Origin: an uncultured Bacteroidota bacterium
GTDB taxonomy: Bacteria > Bacteroidota > Bacteroidia > Bacteroidales > WCHB1-69
Reading direction: 5' to 3'
Length of the DNA: 34,956 bases
Assembly (NCBI GenBank): GCA_902774205.1
Contig: CACYHL010000005.1
Span: forward strand, 1 to 34,956
Shown: positions 1 through 7,324 of the stretch, one piece after another
Position numbering within the stretch: position 1 is the stretch's first letter
How the letters are laid out: every line of letters begins with the position of its first letter
Notes under the pieces: model-generated
Seen by the model: the letters and a program-made list of their open reading frames with translations, nothing else
Databases searched by the model: none
What the model was told of the DNA's origin: nothing
Program-made: the position numbers and the translations under genes

Positions 1-108
1 GGGCTCGGTAGCGGAGAAGGACACCCAGGGCTTCACCATGCCGACTACGACTTTCCTGATGCCATCATCGAACCGGCAATCAAAATGTTTATCTCATTGC
101 TGAAATAA
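1..108 (+). CDS. M20-family amidohydrolase/peptidase, C-terminal end (5' partial)
   Basis: The first frame is open from the window edge to a TAA at 106-108 and encodes 35 residues. The stretch GxGxxEGHPGLHHADYDF followed by a short helix ending in SLLK resembles the C-terminus of M20/M40 amidohydrolases (aminoacylase or carboxypeptidase type), where a G-GHHxxxYD segment carries a late metal or substrate-contacting His before the last helix. These enzymes hydrolyse N-acyl or peptide bonds with a two-zinc centre. Only the tail is visible, so substrate and full length cannot be judged. A clean promoter for the next gene starts about 37 bases downstream, so this gene probably ends its own transcript. 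Confidence 0.6.
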   Translation, partial: GLGSGEGHPGLHHADYDFPDAIIEPAIKMFISLLK

Positions 109-144
109 TATTACGGGAAATTTTTATTTTATCGCCTCAATTTT

Positions 145-176
145 TTTGCTTCATCGTTTAAAAAATATTACTTTTG
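145..176 (+). promoter_or_regulatory. Bacteroidetes-type promoter for the FAH-family gene
   Basis: A -33 TTTG at 145-148 and a -7 box TACTTTTG at 169-176 (consensus TANNTTTG), followed by C, are separated by 20 bases. This matches the primary sigma factor promoter described for Bacteroidetes. The start codon lies 18 bases beyond the -7 box, so the leader is short. Confidence 0.7.
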
Positions 177-193
177 CAGTTTAAAATCGTGAA

Positions 194-805
194 ATGAAAA
201 TAATCTGCGTAGGCAAGAATTATATCGGGCATGTGAAAGAGTTCGGCGGAACCGTTCCGACTGCACCGCTTTTCTTCCTGAAGCCAGACACCGCGCTTAC
301 AGTGCGCAACCGCCCGTTCTTCCTTCCCGACCATCTCGGCCGTGTGGACTATGAGGTGGAAATCCTTATCAGAATCTGCAAAGTCGGGAAGTGCATACAG
401 GAGCGTTTCGCGCACACATATTACGATTCAATAGGTTTGGGCATCGACTTTACAGCGCGTGACGTGCAGTCGCGGTGCCGCGAAAAGGGCGAGCCATGGG
501 AGATTTGCAAGGGCTTTGACGGCTCCGCAGCGGTGAGCAAATTTGTTCCGAAAACACATTTCACAGATATTAACAACTTGAATTTCAGCCTTTTGCTAAA
601 TGGAGAGACGGTTCAGCAGGGTAACACAGCAGATATGGTTTTCAATTTCGACAAGATAATATCCCACATCTCACAGTTTATCACACTGAAAATGGGCGAT
701 ATAATCTTCACAGGCACGCCAGCTGGAATCGGTGCGGTGAACATTAACGACCGGTTGCAGGGCTTTATAGAAGATGAGAAATTTTTGGATTTCAGAATAA
801 AATAA
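194..805 (+). CDS. Fumarylacetoacetate hydrolase (FAH) family protein
   Basis: This 203-residue protein is a single-domain FAH-fold enzyme of the FAHD1/YcgM type, which act as acylpyruvate hydrolases, oxaloacetate decarboxylases or 2-hydroxyhepta-diene-dioate isomerases. Visible signatures are the N-terminal GKNY, the metal ligands E54 and E56 in DYEVE and D85 in GIDFTARD (the E-x-E plus 29-residue spacing of FAHD1), and the C-terminal GDIIFTGTPAGIG loop. The length matches the compact bacterial versions. It follows its own promoter and is 30 bases from the MFS gene, so they may be co-transcribed. The exact substrate cannot be told from sequence. Confidence 0.88.
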   Translation: MKIICVGKNYIGHVKEFGGTVPTAPLFFLKPDTALTVRNRPFFLPDHLGRVDYEVEILIRICKVGKCIQERFAHTYYDSIGLGIDFTARDVQSRCREKGEPWEICKGFDGSAAVSKFVPKTHFTDINNLNFSLLLNGETVQQGNTADMVFNFDKIISHISQFITLKMGDIIFTGTPAGIGAVNINDRLQGFIEDEKFLDFRIK

Positions 806-835
806 TTAATCTAACAATAACAAAACCAATAAATT

Positions 836-2119
836 ATGAAACTGAAAATAAGATTAATCGTAATGAATTTTCTCCAGTATGCAGTCTGGGGCGCCTATTT
901 GACATGTATGGGCAAATATTTGGGAAAATGCGGCTTGGGCGGCGACATCGGCTGGTTTTACGCCATGCAGGGTATCGTCTCCATTTTCATGCCAGCTCTT
1001 ATGGGCATTGTCGCCGACCGTTGGATTCAGGCGCAGCGCACACTCGGCTTGTGCCACGCCATCGCCGGCGCGTGCATGGTCGCCGCCTGCTTCTACGGAT
1101 TGTCAACACCAGAACCAAGTTTCGCACTTCTGTTCACAATCTATTCTGTGAGTGTCGCCTTCTACATGCCGACTATCGCGCTCTCCAACTCAGTGGCTTA
1201 CATCGCTTTGGAGAAAGGCGGATTGGACACAATCAAAGACTTCCCGCCAATCCGCGTTTTCGGCACTATCGGCTTCATCTGCGCTATGTGGGCTGTTGAC
1301 CTCGTCCACATTTCCGATACACCTTATCAGTTTTTGTTGAGCGGTATCCTCGGCATTGCCCTTGGAATTTATTCGTTCACACTACCTGAGTGCCCAACCA
1401 GCAAATCTGATGAGAAAAAATCATTTGTTGACGCTTTCGGCTTGAGAGCTTTCGCTCTTTTCAAAGAGAAAAAGATGGCTATTTTCTTCATCTTCTCAAT
1501 GCTTTTGGGCGCGGCGCTGCAAATCACAAACGGTTTCGCCACCCCATTCATCTCATCTTTCGCCGCTTATCCGGAATTTGCTGACACATTCGGTGTGAAA
1601 TATTCTGTCATTATCTATTCTATCTCTCAAATAGCTGAGACACTCTGCATCCTGTTGATACCTTTCTTCCTGAAACGTTTCGGAATCAAGAAAGTCATGC
1701 TTATGGCTATGATTGCGTGGTTCTTCCGTTTCGGCCTCTTCGGTATCGGTGACACAGGCAGCGGCGTGTGGGCTATCATCCTTTCGATGATTGTTTACGG
1801 TTTCGCTTTCGATTTCTATAACATTTCCGGTTCACTGTTCGTCAATCAGGAGACGGCTCCAGAAATCCGTTCCTCAGCCCAAGGTCTTTTCATGCTGATG
1901 ACCAACGGCTTAGGTGCTACAATCGGCACGTTGAGCGCGCAGGCTGTGGTTAACCAATTCTGTCATTGGAACGAAGCGGGACTGCTTGTCGGGAACACTC
2001 CTGAGGGTTGGCAAATAACATGGTTCATCTTCGCGGCATACGCTTTGGTGGTGGCTATCATGTTCGCTATCTTCTTCAAATACAAACATGTACCTGAGAA
2101 AACTCTTAAGGCAGAATAA
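836..2119 (+). CDS. MFS permease, nucleoside:H+ symporter (NupG/XapB) type
   Basis: The protein has 427 residues, about 12 hydrophobic segments, and a charged central loop near residue 190 that separates two six-helix halves. The N-terminus (MNFLQYAVWGAYLTCMGKYL) and the early loop GIVADRW are typical of the nucleoside H+ symporter family, represented by E. coli NupG and common in Bacteroidales. It would import nucleosides across the inner membrane using the proton gradient. It starts 30 bases after the FAH-family gene and ends 18 bases before lolA. No salvage enzyme is adjacent, so the nucleoside substrate is inferred from family only. Confidence 0.82.
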   Translation: MKLKIRLIVMNFLQYAVWGAYLTCMGKYLGKCGLGGDIGWFYAMQGIVSIFMPALMGIVADRWIQAQRTLGLCHAIAGACMVAACFYGLSTPEPSFALLFTIYSVSVAFYMPTIALSNSVAYIALEKGGLDTIKDFPPIRVFGTIGFICAMWAVDLVHISDTPYQFLLSGILGIALGIYSFTLPECPTSKSDEKKSFVDAFGLRAFALFKEKKMAIFFIFSMLLGAALQITNGFATPFISSFAAYPEFADTFGVKYSVIIYSISQIAETLCILLIPFFLKRFGIKKVMLMAMIAWFFRFGLFGIGDTGSGVWAIILSMIVYGFAFDFYNISGSLFVNQETAPEIRSSAQGLFMLMTNGLGATIGTLSAQAVVNQFCHWNEAGLLVGNTPEGWQITWFIFAAYALVVAIMFAIFFKYKHVPEKTLKAE

Positions 2120-2137
2120 TTTGAACGCTAATAAAAG

Positions 2138-2773
2138 ATGAGATTCAGGATCACTTTTTTGATTATTATGGTTTTCGGGTTTGCGCAAGCGCAGCCCGAA
2201 AATTTTAAGCTGATGACCGCTGCGCAAAAGAGCACGGCGGCAAGCAGCATTGCCAAAACATCACAGTCTCTGAAAAGCCTGCAATGCAACTTCACGCAGG
2301 AACGCAGCTCCTCCCTGCTTACTGAAACGGAAAAATCTTCTGGCAAAATGCTTTACAAACAGCCTAAAAAATTGAAATGGGAATTCACAAAGCCCAAACC
2401 AGTGGTGTTCATTATCAATGGCGACAAGATCACTTTTAAGGCTGATGGCAAGACCAAGGATTTCAATACCGGCAGAAGTAAGGCTTTCAAATCGCTGATT
2501 GAGATGATTGTGGGCTTTATTAATGGCAGCGAGGTTCAGGACAGCGAGCATTTCACCAACGCCTATTATTCTAATGGGAAGCAGATTATGGTGAAAATGA
2601 CACCTGTGACAAGGGAGTTGAAAAAGATATATTCCTCTATAGAAATGTATTTTAACGCGGAATCTTTTCTTGCTGAAAAAATAGTGATGAAAGAGAGCTC
2701 GGGCGACATCTCAAAACTGTTTTTTACAGACACGAAGACAAATATCCAGATTTCTGACAAATCTTTTGAATGA
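2138..2773 (+). CDS. LolA-like outer-membrane lipoprotein carrier protein
   Basis: The 211-residue precursor has a signal peptide (hydrophobic core at residues 5-15, probable cleavage after AQA near residue 18) and then a LolA-like region: the SLKSLQCNFTQERSS opening, KMLYKQPKKLKWEFTKPKP, and a later ISKLFFTDTKTN strand pair. LolA proteins are periplasmic half-barrels that ferry acylated cargo to the outer membrane. The stop overlaps the start of the hotdog dehydratase gene by four bases (ATGA), and a glycosyltransferase follows. A LolA/dehydratase/GT2 string is characteristic of aryl-polyene and flexirubin-like lipid clusters rather than of the housekeeping lolA locus. This copy may therefore serve an unusual lipid. 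Confidence 0.82.
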   Translation: MRFRITFLIIMVFGFAQAQPENFKLMTAAQKSTAASSIAKTSQSLKSLQCNFTQERSSSLLTETEKSSGKMLYKQPKKLKWEFTKPKPVVFIINGDKITFKADGKTKDFNTGRSKAFKSLIEMIVGFINGSEVQDSEHFTNAYYSNGKQIMVKMTPVTRELKKIYSSIEMYFNAESFLAEKIVMKESSGDISKLFFTDTKTNIQISDKSFE

Positions 2774-3120
2774 AAAATAACACCATATATAATATTGTAA
2801 GTTTTTCAGAGAAATCAGCGGTCGTGCGCTTCGATGCCCGCTCCAAGATTTTGGGCGCGCATTTCCCCGAACGCGCGATTGTTCCCGGCTCTTGCCTCAT
2901 TGAAATGGCACGGGAATTAGTTGGAAAAATCTTAAACAAATCTTTGATTATCAAAGAGATAAAAAGTGTAAAATTTGTCAGTGTGATAGAACCGGCAGTG
3001 ACACCTGAAGTGATTTTTGATTTTGAAAATGATGGTGATGTATTGCTCTGGCGCGTGAATGTGCGTGACGGACAAAAGAGTTTCGCCAAAATGAAAATTG
3101 AGTTTTCGTATGAGCAGTAG
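2770..3120 (+). CDS. FabZ/FabA-like hotdog 3-hydroxyacyl-ACP dehydratase
   Basis: This 116-residue protein is a short hotdog-fold protein. The motif HFPxRxxVPGxxLIEMA at residues 31-47 carries the catalytic His31 and Glu45 with the 14-residue spacing seen in FabZ, so dehydratase chemistry on a 3-hydroxyacyl thioester is plausible. It is shorter than housekeeping FabZ (about 145 residues) and resembles the accessory dehydratases of aryl-polyene clusters. The start overlaps the lolA stop, and the downstream GT2 start (ATG 3110) overlaps its stop, so the three genes were built to be translated together. No ketosynthase or acyltransferase lies next to it in this window. Confidence 0.75.
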   Translation: MKNNTIYNIVSFSEKSAVVRFDARSKILGAHFPERAIVPGSCLIEMARELVGKILNKSLIIKEIKSVKFVSVIEPAVTPEVIFDFENDGDVLLWRVNVRDGQKSFAKMKIEFSYEQ

Positions 3121-3794
3121 CGATTTTTGTGTCATAGTCCCGACTTACAACAATGTCAAGACGCTTTCTGCGGTGATTGACAGCATTTTACCATACACTT
3201 CAAAGCTGATTGTGGTAAACGACGGTTCGACAGACGGAGCGGAACAGGGGAAAGTGGCACGCCATTTCGAAAGGACTTCGCGCCGCCGCCGCGAAGTTCA
3301 GATACGCAATCACGATGGACTCTGACGGACAGCACTTTGCGAGCGACATTCCGGAGTTTGTCGCGGCGGCGGCGGCGCACCCCGACACAGTTATTGTCGG
3401 AAGCCGCGTGCTGAAAACCAATAATGACGTTCCGCAGAAGAACATCGCCGCAAACAAGTTCTCAAATTTCTGGTTCCACGCCCAGACTTTCATCAATCTC
3501 CCCGACACACAATCGGGATTCCGGCTATACCCTGTCGAAAAAATCAACGCAATACACATTATCTCAGGACGTTACGAGGCAGAATTGGAGGTGCTTGTGC
3601 GGGCGGCATGGCGGTTCATTCCCGTCATGGCAATCCCCATTTCTGTCTATTATGCCCCTGAAAACGATCGAGTTTCCCACTTCCGCCCATTCACAGATTT
3701 CATGCGTATTTCGCTGCTGAACACATTCCTGACACTGGCGGCGGTTATTTGGTTTTATCCGCGTAAAATTTGGCGTAAAATCCACACCCTGTAG
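3110..3794 (+). pseudogene. Family 2 glycosyltransferase broken by an internal deletion and frameshift
   Basis: From ATG 3110 the frame encodes a GT-A start (FCVIVPTYNN and VVNDGSTDGA), then runs into an alien sequence and a TGA near 3325. The next frame resumes GT2 sequence upstream of that stop: NRGKWHAISKGLRAAAA from about 3243, the metal-binding MDSDGQH at 3315, and a C-terminal membrane-proximal segment ending at TAG 3792-3794. Family members have roughly 16-20 residues between DGSTDG and NxGK, and here they are missing. The lesion is thus a non-triplet deletion near 3237-3246 and not just one lost base. It may be a real loss of function or an assembly error. The TAG stop is supplied by a palindromic repeat. 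The last gene of the lolA/dehydratase trio is affected. Confidence 0.78.
3275..3297. repeat. GC-rich hairpin inside the broken GT2
   Basis: The arms ACTTCGCG (3275-3282) and CGCGAAGT (3290-3297) are perfectly complementary around a 7-base CCGCCGC loop. A second GCG-triplet tract at about 3362-3377, of opposite complementarity, lies 70 bases on. Such structure can cause polymerase skipping, and it sits 30-40 bases downstream of the frameshift in the GT2 gene. Confidence 0.6.
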
Positions 3795-3818
3795 AGACGT
3801 TCCATGGAACGTCACCAC
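3790..3818. repeat. Dispersed palindromic repeat, copy 1 (one arm degraded)
   Basis: The left part, TGTAGAGACGTTCCATGGAA, is identical to the two perfect copies at 18450 and 25709. The last bases of the right arm read CACCAC instead of CTCTAC. It lies between the convergent GT2 and yidD genes and supplies the TAG stop of the GT2 (3792-3794). Confidence 0.9.
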
Positions 3819-3822
3819 AATA

Positions 3823-4062
3823 TCACGGCACAGGGTCGTAGCCGCTGCCGCCCCACGGGTTGCACGACAGAATCCGTTTGAACGTGAGCCAGCCGCCGCG
3901 CCACGGACCGTGTTTCCTGATGGCTTCTATACCATAGTGCGAGCATGTCGGCGTGTAACGACACTGCCGCCCGATGAGCGGCGAAAGCGTTAACTGATAG
4001 ACCTTTATAAGGAATATCATCACTGCGCCAATGGATTTGTTTATGATGTGTATGATTTTCAC
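3823..4062 (-). CDS. yidD: Membrane protein insertion efficiency factor YidD
   Basis: The 79-residue protein has the YidD pattern: an amphipathic N-terminal segment ([14 protein letters not shown]), then [19 protein letters not shown] with its Cys pair, and the C-terminal [16 protein letters not shown]. YidD is a small inner-membrane-associated protein that helps YidC/Sec insertion. It is usually found beside rnpA or yidC; here it lies downstream of rsmD (26-base gap) as the last gene of the sppA-5AR-DUF4153-rsmD-yidD run. The length is typical. Confidence 0.95.
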   Translation of the reverse strand: MKIIHIINKSIGAVMIFLIKVYQLTLSPLIGRQCRYTPTCSHYGIEAIRKHGPWRGGWLTFKRILSCNPWGGSGYDPVP

Positions 4063-4088
4063 GCTTCCCTCTCTGCCCGCGAATGCGG

Positions 4089-4655
4089 CTATTTTTCCTC
4101 CTCCTCTTCCGGCTTGAAATCCCCGTTCACGAAAAATGTGAAGTTCAGTTTACCATATTTGCGGTGCTGGTAGAACTGCGGGTGCTCCGAAAAGTCGTAA
4201 ACCTTTGAGTGTTCGAGCACCAGCCAGCCCTCTTTTTTCAGCAGTCCTTTCCCGAACACGAGTTCCGGCAGTTTCTCAATGCCTTCAAGGTCGTATGGCG
4301 GGTCGGCGAAGATGATGTCATACTGCTGGCGGCTCTTTTCGAGGAACGCGAAAGCGTCGCTTTTGATGACGGAGAGGTTGTCGTATTTCAGTGTCGCCGC
4401 CATTTTCCTGATAAAGTCGGTGCAGCCTTGGAAGTTATCGACAGAAGTTACGGAGACCGCCTCCCGCGAAGCGAACTCAAGCGAGATATTGCCCGTGCCC
4501 GCGAAGAGGTCGAGGACGGTGATTCTGTCGAAGTAGAAATAGTTGTTCAGAATGTTGAAAAGACTCTCTTTGCCGAGGTCTGTGGTTGGGCGCACTGGCA
4601 GGTTCGCCGGCGCAACTATCTTCCTGCCTTTGTTTTTCCCGCTAATGATTCTCAT
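4089..4655 (-). CDS. rsmD: 16S rRNA (guanine(966)-N2)-methyltransferase RsmD
   Basis: The 188-residue SAM-dependent methyltransferase begins with [13 protein letters not shown] and has [15 protein letters not shown], motif [14 protein letters not shown] (residues 48-60) and the amino-methylase motif ADPPYDL (117-123). RsmD methylates N2 of G966 in 16S rRNA on assembled 30S subunits. The length matches the family. The C-terminus ends in an acidic tail (EEEEEK). It lies between the DUF4153 gene (33-base gap) and yidD. Confidence 0.93.
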   Translation of the reverse strand: MRIISGKNKGRKIVAPANLPVRPTTDLGKESLFNILNNYFYFDRITVLDLFAGTGNISLEFASREAVSVTSVDNFQGCTDFIRKMAATLKYDNLSVIKSDAFAFLEKSRQQYDIIFADPPYDLEGIEKLPELVFGKGLLKKEGWLVLEHSKVYDFSEHPQFYQHRKYGKLNFTFFVNGDFKPEEEEEK

Positions 4656-4688
4656 AGTCTGTCTTATCCTTTGGTTTATTTTTTTACA

Positions 4689-6533
4689 TTATTTTATCTT
4701 TATATATCCCTCAAAGTGAATGCTTTCTATATCTGTTGCCCCGGAATCTTTTTCTATACGGATACTGTTGATGTCAAGCAGAAGTTTTACTTTGGCGTCT
4801 TCATGGCGGATTTCGCTGTTCTGTAAAGGAATATAGTAATTATTCGCTTCTTGGATTTTGTCAAGGAGACGCAGCGAGTCAATAGGATTAATAGAAAATG
4901 TGTGTTTGCCTAGTTTGAAGATAATATAGGGAGTTTCCTCGAAATTTGTCTTGATGATTAACTCTGTTCCTCCTGTTTTATACAGATGGTCTGTTGCATG
5001 GGATACGTGTTCTTTTAATGATAACGCATAGTCATACCCGGTGATTACACTCATCTTTTGGCTGTGAGAGTCGCTTTTTGTGAAGTAGTAACTTAGAGCT
5101 TCTTCGATAACCCCTTCCCCATCTTCGGCCGGTTCGCGACGTTCCCACTCGTCAAGGTATTCACCATTCATTTCGGCCATCAATTTATCGCTATATGAAT
5201 ATTTCACAATGGAATCTTCAGGTATGGAAAAATATTCTTCCACAAATTTGTATTGGTAAGGGCTGTAGTAGAAAAAGTCAATGGATTGGCTCAGGGCAGC
5301 ATTCTGCTCAAAAGTCAAAGGTTCGGTGGGCTTTTCTATTTTGCCGTTTACAAGAATATTGTATTCTGTCGCTATCTTTTCAAAATGACGTGCCTGCATG
5401 GTGTAAGGGAAAGAGAATATGCTCCATGGCCCGAACATTGAAAGGAAGGATATGATTATGAGTGCGATAAGCGGAGGCGTTATCTTTCTTGATTTTTTGA
5501 AAAGCGCATATATTGATATTATTGCAAACCAGCAGGCAATAATGAGTACGATGTAGCGGTTCGTGGTAAAGCCATAATCGCTTATACGGCGGTGGAGCCC
5601 AACAAAGAGCAGGCCTAACAGTGGGAGCAGCGAGCCGAAGAAGCCGCGCTCAAAAATACGGGCGGGACGCTTCTCTTCAGAATAGTAAACCGGCATGAGA
5701 AGATACCATATTAATGTGCCTATTATTGCGTATGACAATACCAAGTATGCGACACTGCCTTCTGGCAACTGCCAATTTATCAATATTTTGCAGCCATAAA
5801 CATATATTATGACACTTTCAATGCATATAAGCGGTAGCAGAATGTAGAGAGCAAGTATTTTAGTCGGTTTTGTGTATTTCAGGGGCTTGTCGTATTCGCT
5901 TTCTTCTGTTGGCATCAACGACATTGCGCAGCAGGGGGCGAAGAATGCAAATATGAAAATATAAAATGAGCTGTGTTGTATTTCATAAAAGTCAAAATCG
6001 AAAAGGAAACAAAAAGATGCGAGGATTAGGTTGACACTCAATGCAATGACGGAAGAAAACCCAATTGATACGAGACAGGAATATACTAATTTGGCATGAT
6101 AGTTCCATATTTGTTCAGGGCGTTTCCCAATCATCGGCAGCACTGCTAATGTGAGCAATGCTATGAAAACAATTGTGTAAATGTTGTACAAGGCATAGTC
6201 ATTGTCAATAGTTATAGCAAGGATGATAGCACTTGCTACAGAAAACAATGATGCGGTGCAATAGCCGGCAATGCGGTGCCATTTTTTTGTATTATGTGTT
6301 TGTAGGAATAAAGCGAAGGCAAAAAGCAGAACTGCTGCAACAGCGCACCCGAAAATGACAGCAGAAGCAAAAAGTGTCATGTTATAATCCATGAAATCTG
6401 TCTTTTCATAAATGGTAATAACAGACCATATTATTGACATTATCAATAATAAACCGCAGGGGAGGGGAAACCTGACAAAAACTTGTTTGAGATTTCCAAT
6501 AAGGCTTTTAAGCCAATTCTTGAAATTGCCCAT
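4689..6533 (-). CDS. DUF4153-like polytopic membrane protein
   Basis: The protein has 614 residues from the ATG at 6533 (MGNFKNWLKSLIGN). The frame stays open further upstream, but that extension lies antisense to the C-terminus of the preceding gene's region, lacks membrane character and is Arg/Pro-rich, so it was rejected. The first 400 residues hold about 11 hydrophobic segments; the remaining 200 form a soluble, probably extracytoplasmic region. The opening (phosphate-free basic stretch, then FVRFPLPCGLLL) and layout fit the DUF4153 proteins of Bacteroidales. Function is unknown. The gene starts 11 bases after the 5-alpha-reductase-like gene, so the two are probably co-transcribed. The base composition is somewhat more AT-rich than rsmD. 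Confidence 0.65.
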   Translation of the reverse strand: MGNFKNWLKSLIGNLKQVFVRFPLPCGLLLIMSIIWSVITIYEKTDFMDYNMTLFASAVIFGCAVAAVLLFAFALFLQTHNTKKWHRIAGYCTASLFSVASAIILAITIDNDYALYNIYTIVFIALLTLAVLPMIGKRPEQIWNYHAKLVYSCLVSIGFSSVIALSVNLILASFCFLFDFDFYEIQHSSFYIFIFAFFAPCCAMSLMPTEESEYDKPLKYTKPTKILALYILLPLICIESVIIYVYGCKILINWQLPEGSVAYLVLSYAIIGTLIWYLLMPVYYSEEKRPARIFERGFFGSLLPLLGLLFVGLHRRISDYGFTTNRYIVLIIACWFAIISIYALFKKSRKITPPLIALIIISFLSMFGPWSIFSFPYTMQARHFEKIATEYNILVNGKIEKPTEPLTFEQNAALSQSIDFFYYSPYQYKFVEEYFSIPEDSIVKYSYSDKLMAEMNGEYLDEWERREPAEDGEGVIEEALSYYFTKSDSHSQKMSVITGYDYALSLKEHVSHATDHLYKTGGTELIIKTNFEETPYIIFKLGKHTFSINPIDSLRLLDKIQEANNYYIPLQNSEIRHEDAKVKLLLDINSIRIEKDSGATDIESIHFEGYIKIK

Positions 6534-6544
6534 TATTGTATGAA

Positions 6545-7309
6545 TTAATATATAAACGGTATCACCCGTTTGATGTGCTGGTCTTGCATTTCGGCCCCAA
6601 ACTCGTTGCGGTATTTCTTGTAGAGGGCGTTGGCGCGGGGGACGAGGTTTGCGAATGTCCAGATGAAGAAGACGAAGCCCGCCAACGACCATGTGAGTAT
6701 CGCGAATCCGAGCCATTCCATCAACTCTCCAAAGTAGTTCGCGCTGGTGACATAATGGAACATCCCGCCCTGCGGCAGATAGTGTTTGGTGTCGTCCGCC
6801 GATTTCCGCAAATGGCGTATTATGTAGTCAGAATGTATGTTGATGTACATTCCCGTGAAAAATATCACCGTGCCTATAATGAACTGCGGCGTGGTGAGCC
6901 ATGCCAAATTGTACATCTCCGCCGGCGACTCGAAAAATATCCAGTAGCCCTGCATTGCTGAGTTCAACACGTTAAAAGACATTCCCATAAACATTATTGC
7001 CAATGGCATTTTCCCGTTCCCTTTTATAAGGAAAGGAAAGATGAACACTCTTTGGAAATAATGTATCTCAAAGATAATCAGGAAGATGACACGCACAATA
7101 TCGTATGTTCTGTCAGAAACGAGCCAAATGATTATCATGCTGACGAAAATAGGGAATTCCATCAAAAACCACGCGAGTTTGTTGTTTATGCTTTTTCCCC
7201 ATTTTGGCGATGTTGCGAATCCGTAACCAGCATTTACAAAATGCAATGCGATGTACACACACACCGCGATGAAAATCATCACATAAAGATAGATATTGAA
7301 AGCTGTCAT
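6545..7309 (-). CDS. 3-oxo-5-alpha-steroid 4-dehydrogenase (steroid 5-alpha-reductase) family protein
   Basis: This 254-residue protein has about six membrane segments and the C-terminal block of the SRD5A family: NIHSDYIIRHLRK, then GGMFHYVTSANYFGELMEWLGFAI, then a KYRNEF segment and the final RVIPFIY. Members reduce the C4-C5 double bond of 3-oxo steroids or related polyprenoid substrates with NADPH. Homologues occur in many gut Bacteroidetes, some of which reduce steroid hormones. It sits 15 bases downstream of sppA and 11 bases upstream of the DUF4153 gene. The native substrate cannot be read from sequence, and a polyprenol or other lipid enone is possible. Confidence 0.85.
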   Translation of the reverse strand: MTAFNIYLYVMIFIAVCVYIALHFVNAGYGFATSPKWGKSINNKLAWFLMEFPIFVSMIIIWLVSDRTYDIVRVIFLIIFEIHYFQRVFIFPFLIKGNGKMPLAIMFMGMSFNVLNSAMQGYWIFFESPAEMYNLAWLTTPQFIIGTVIFFTGMYINIHSDYIIRHLRKSADDTKHYLPQGGMFHYVTSANYFGELMEWLGFAILTWSLAGFVFFIWTFANLVPRANALYKKYRNEFGAEMQDQHIKRVIPFIY

Positions 7310-7324
7310 CTGTTGAAAGTCTTT

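Noticed and set aside
3281-3292. Slippage in the CGC triplet tract as cause of the GT2 frameshift
   Set aside because: The second reading frame already encodes NRGKWHAI upstream of the tract, and triplet slippage would keep frame. The lesion must be further upstream.
6534-6716. N-terminal extension of the DUF4153 protein to an upstream ATG
   Set aside because: The extra 61 residues lie over the end of the 5-alpha-reductase gene in another frame, are rich in Arg and Pro, and lack membrane character. ATG 6533 starts a normal protein.
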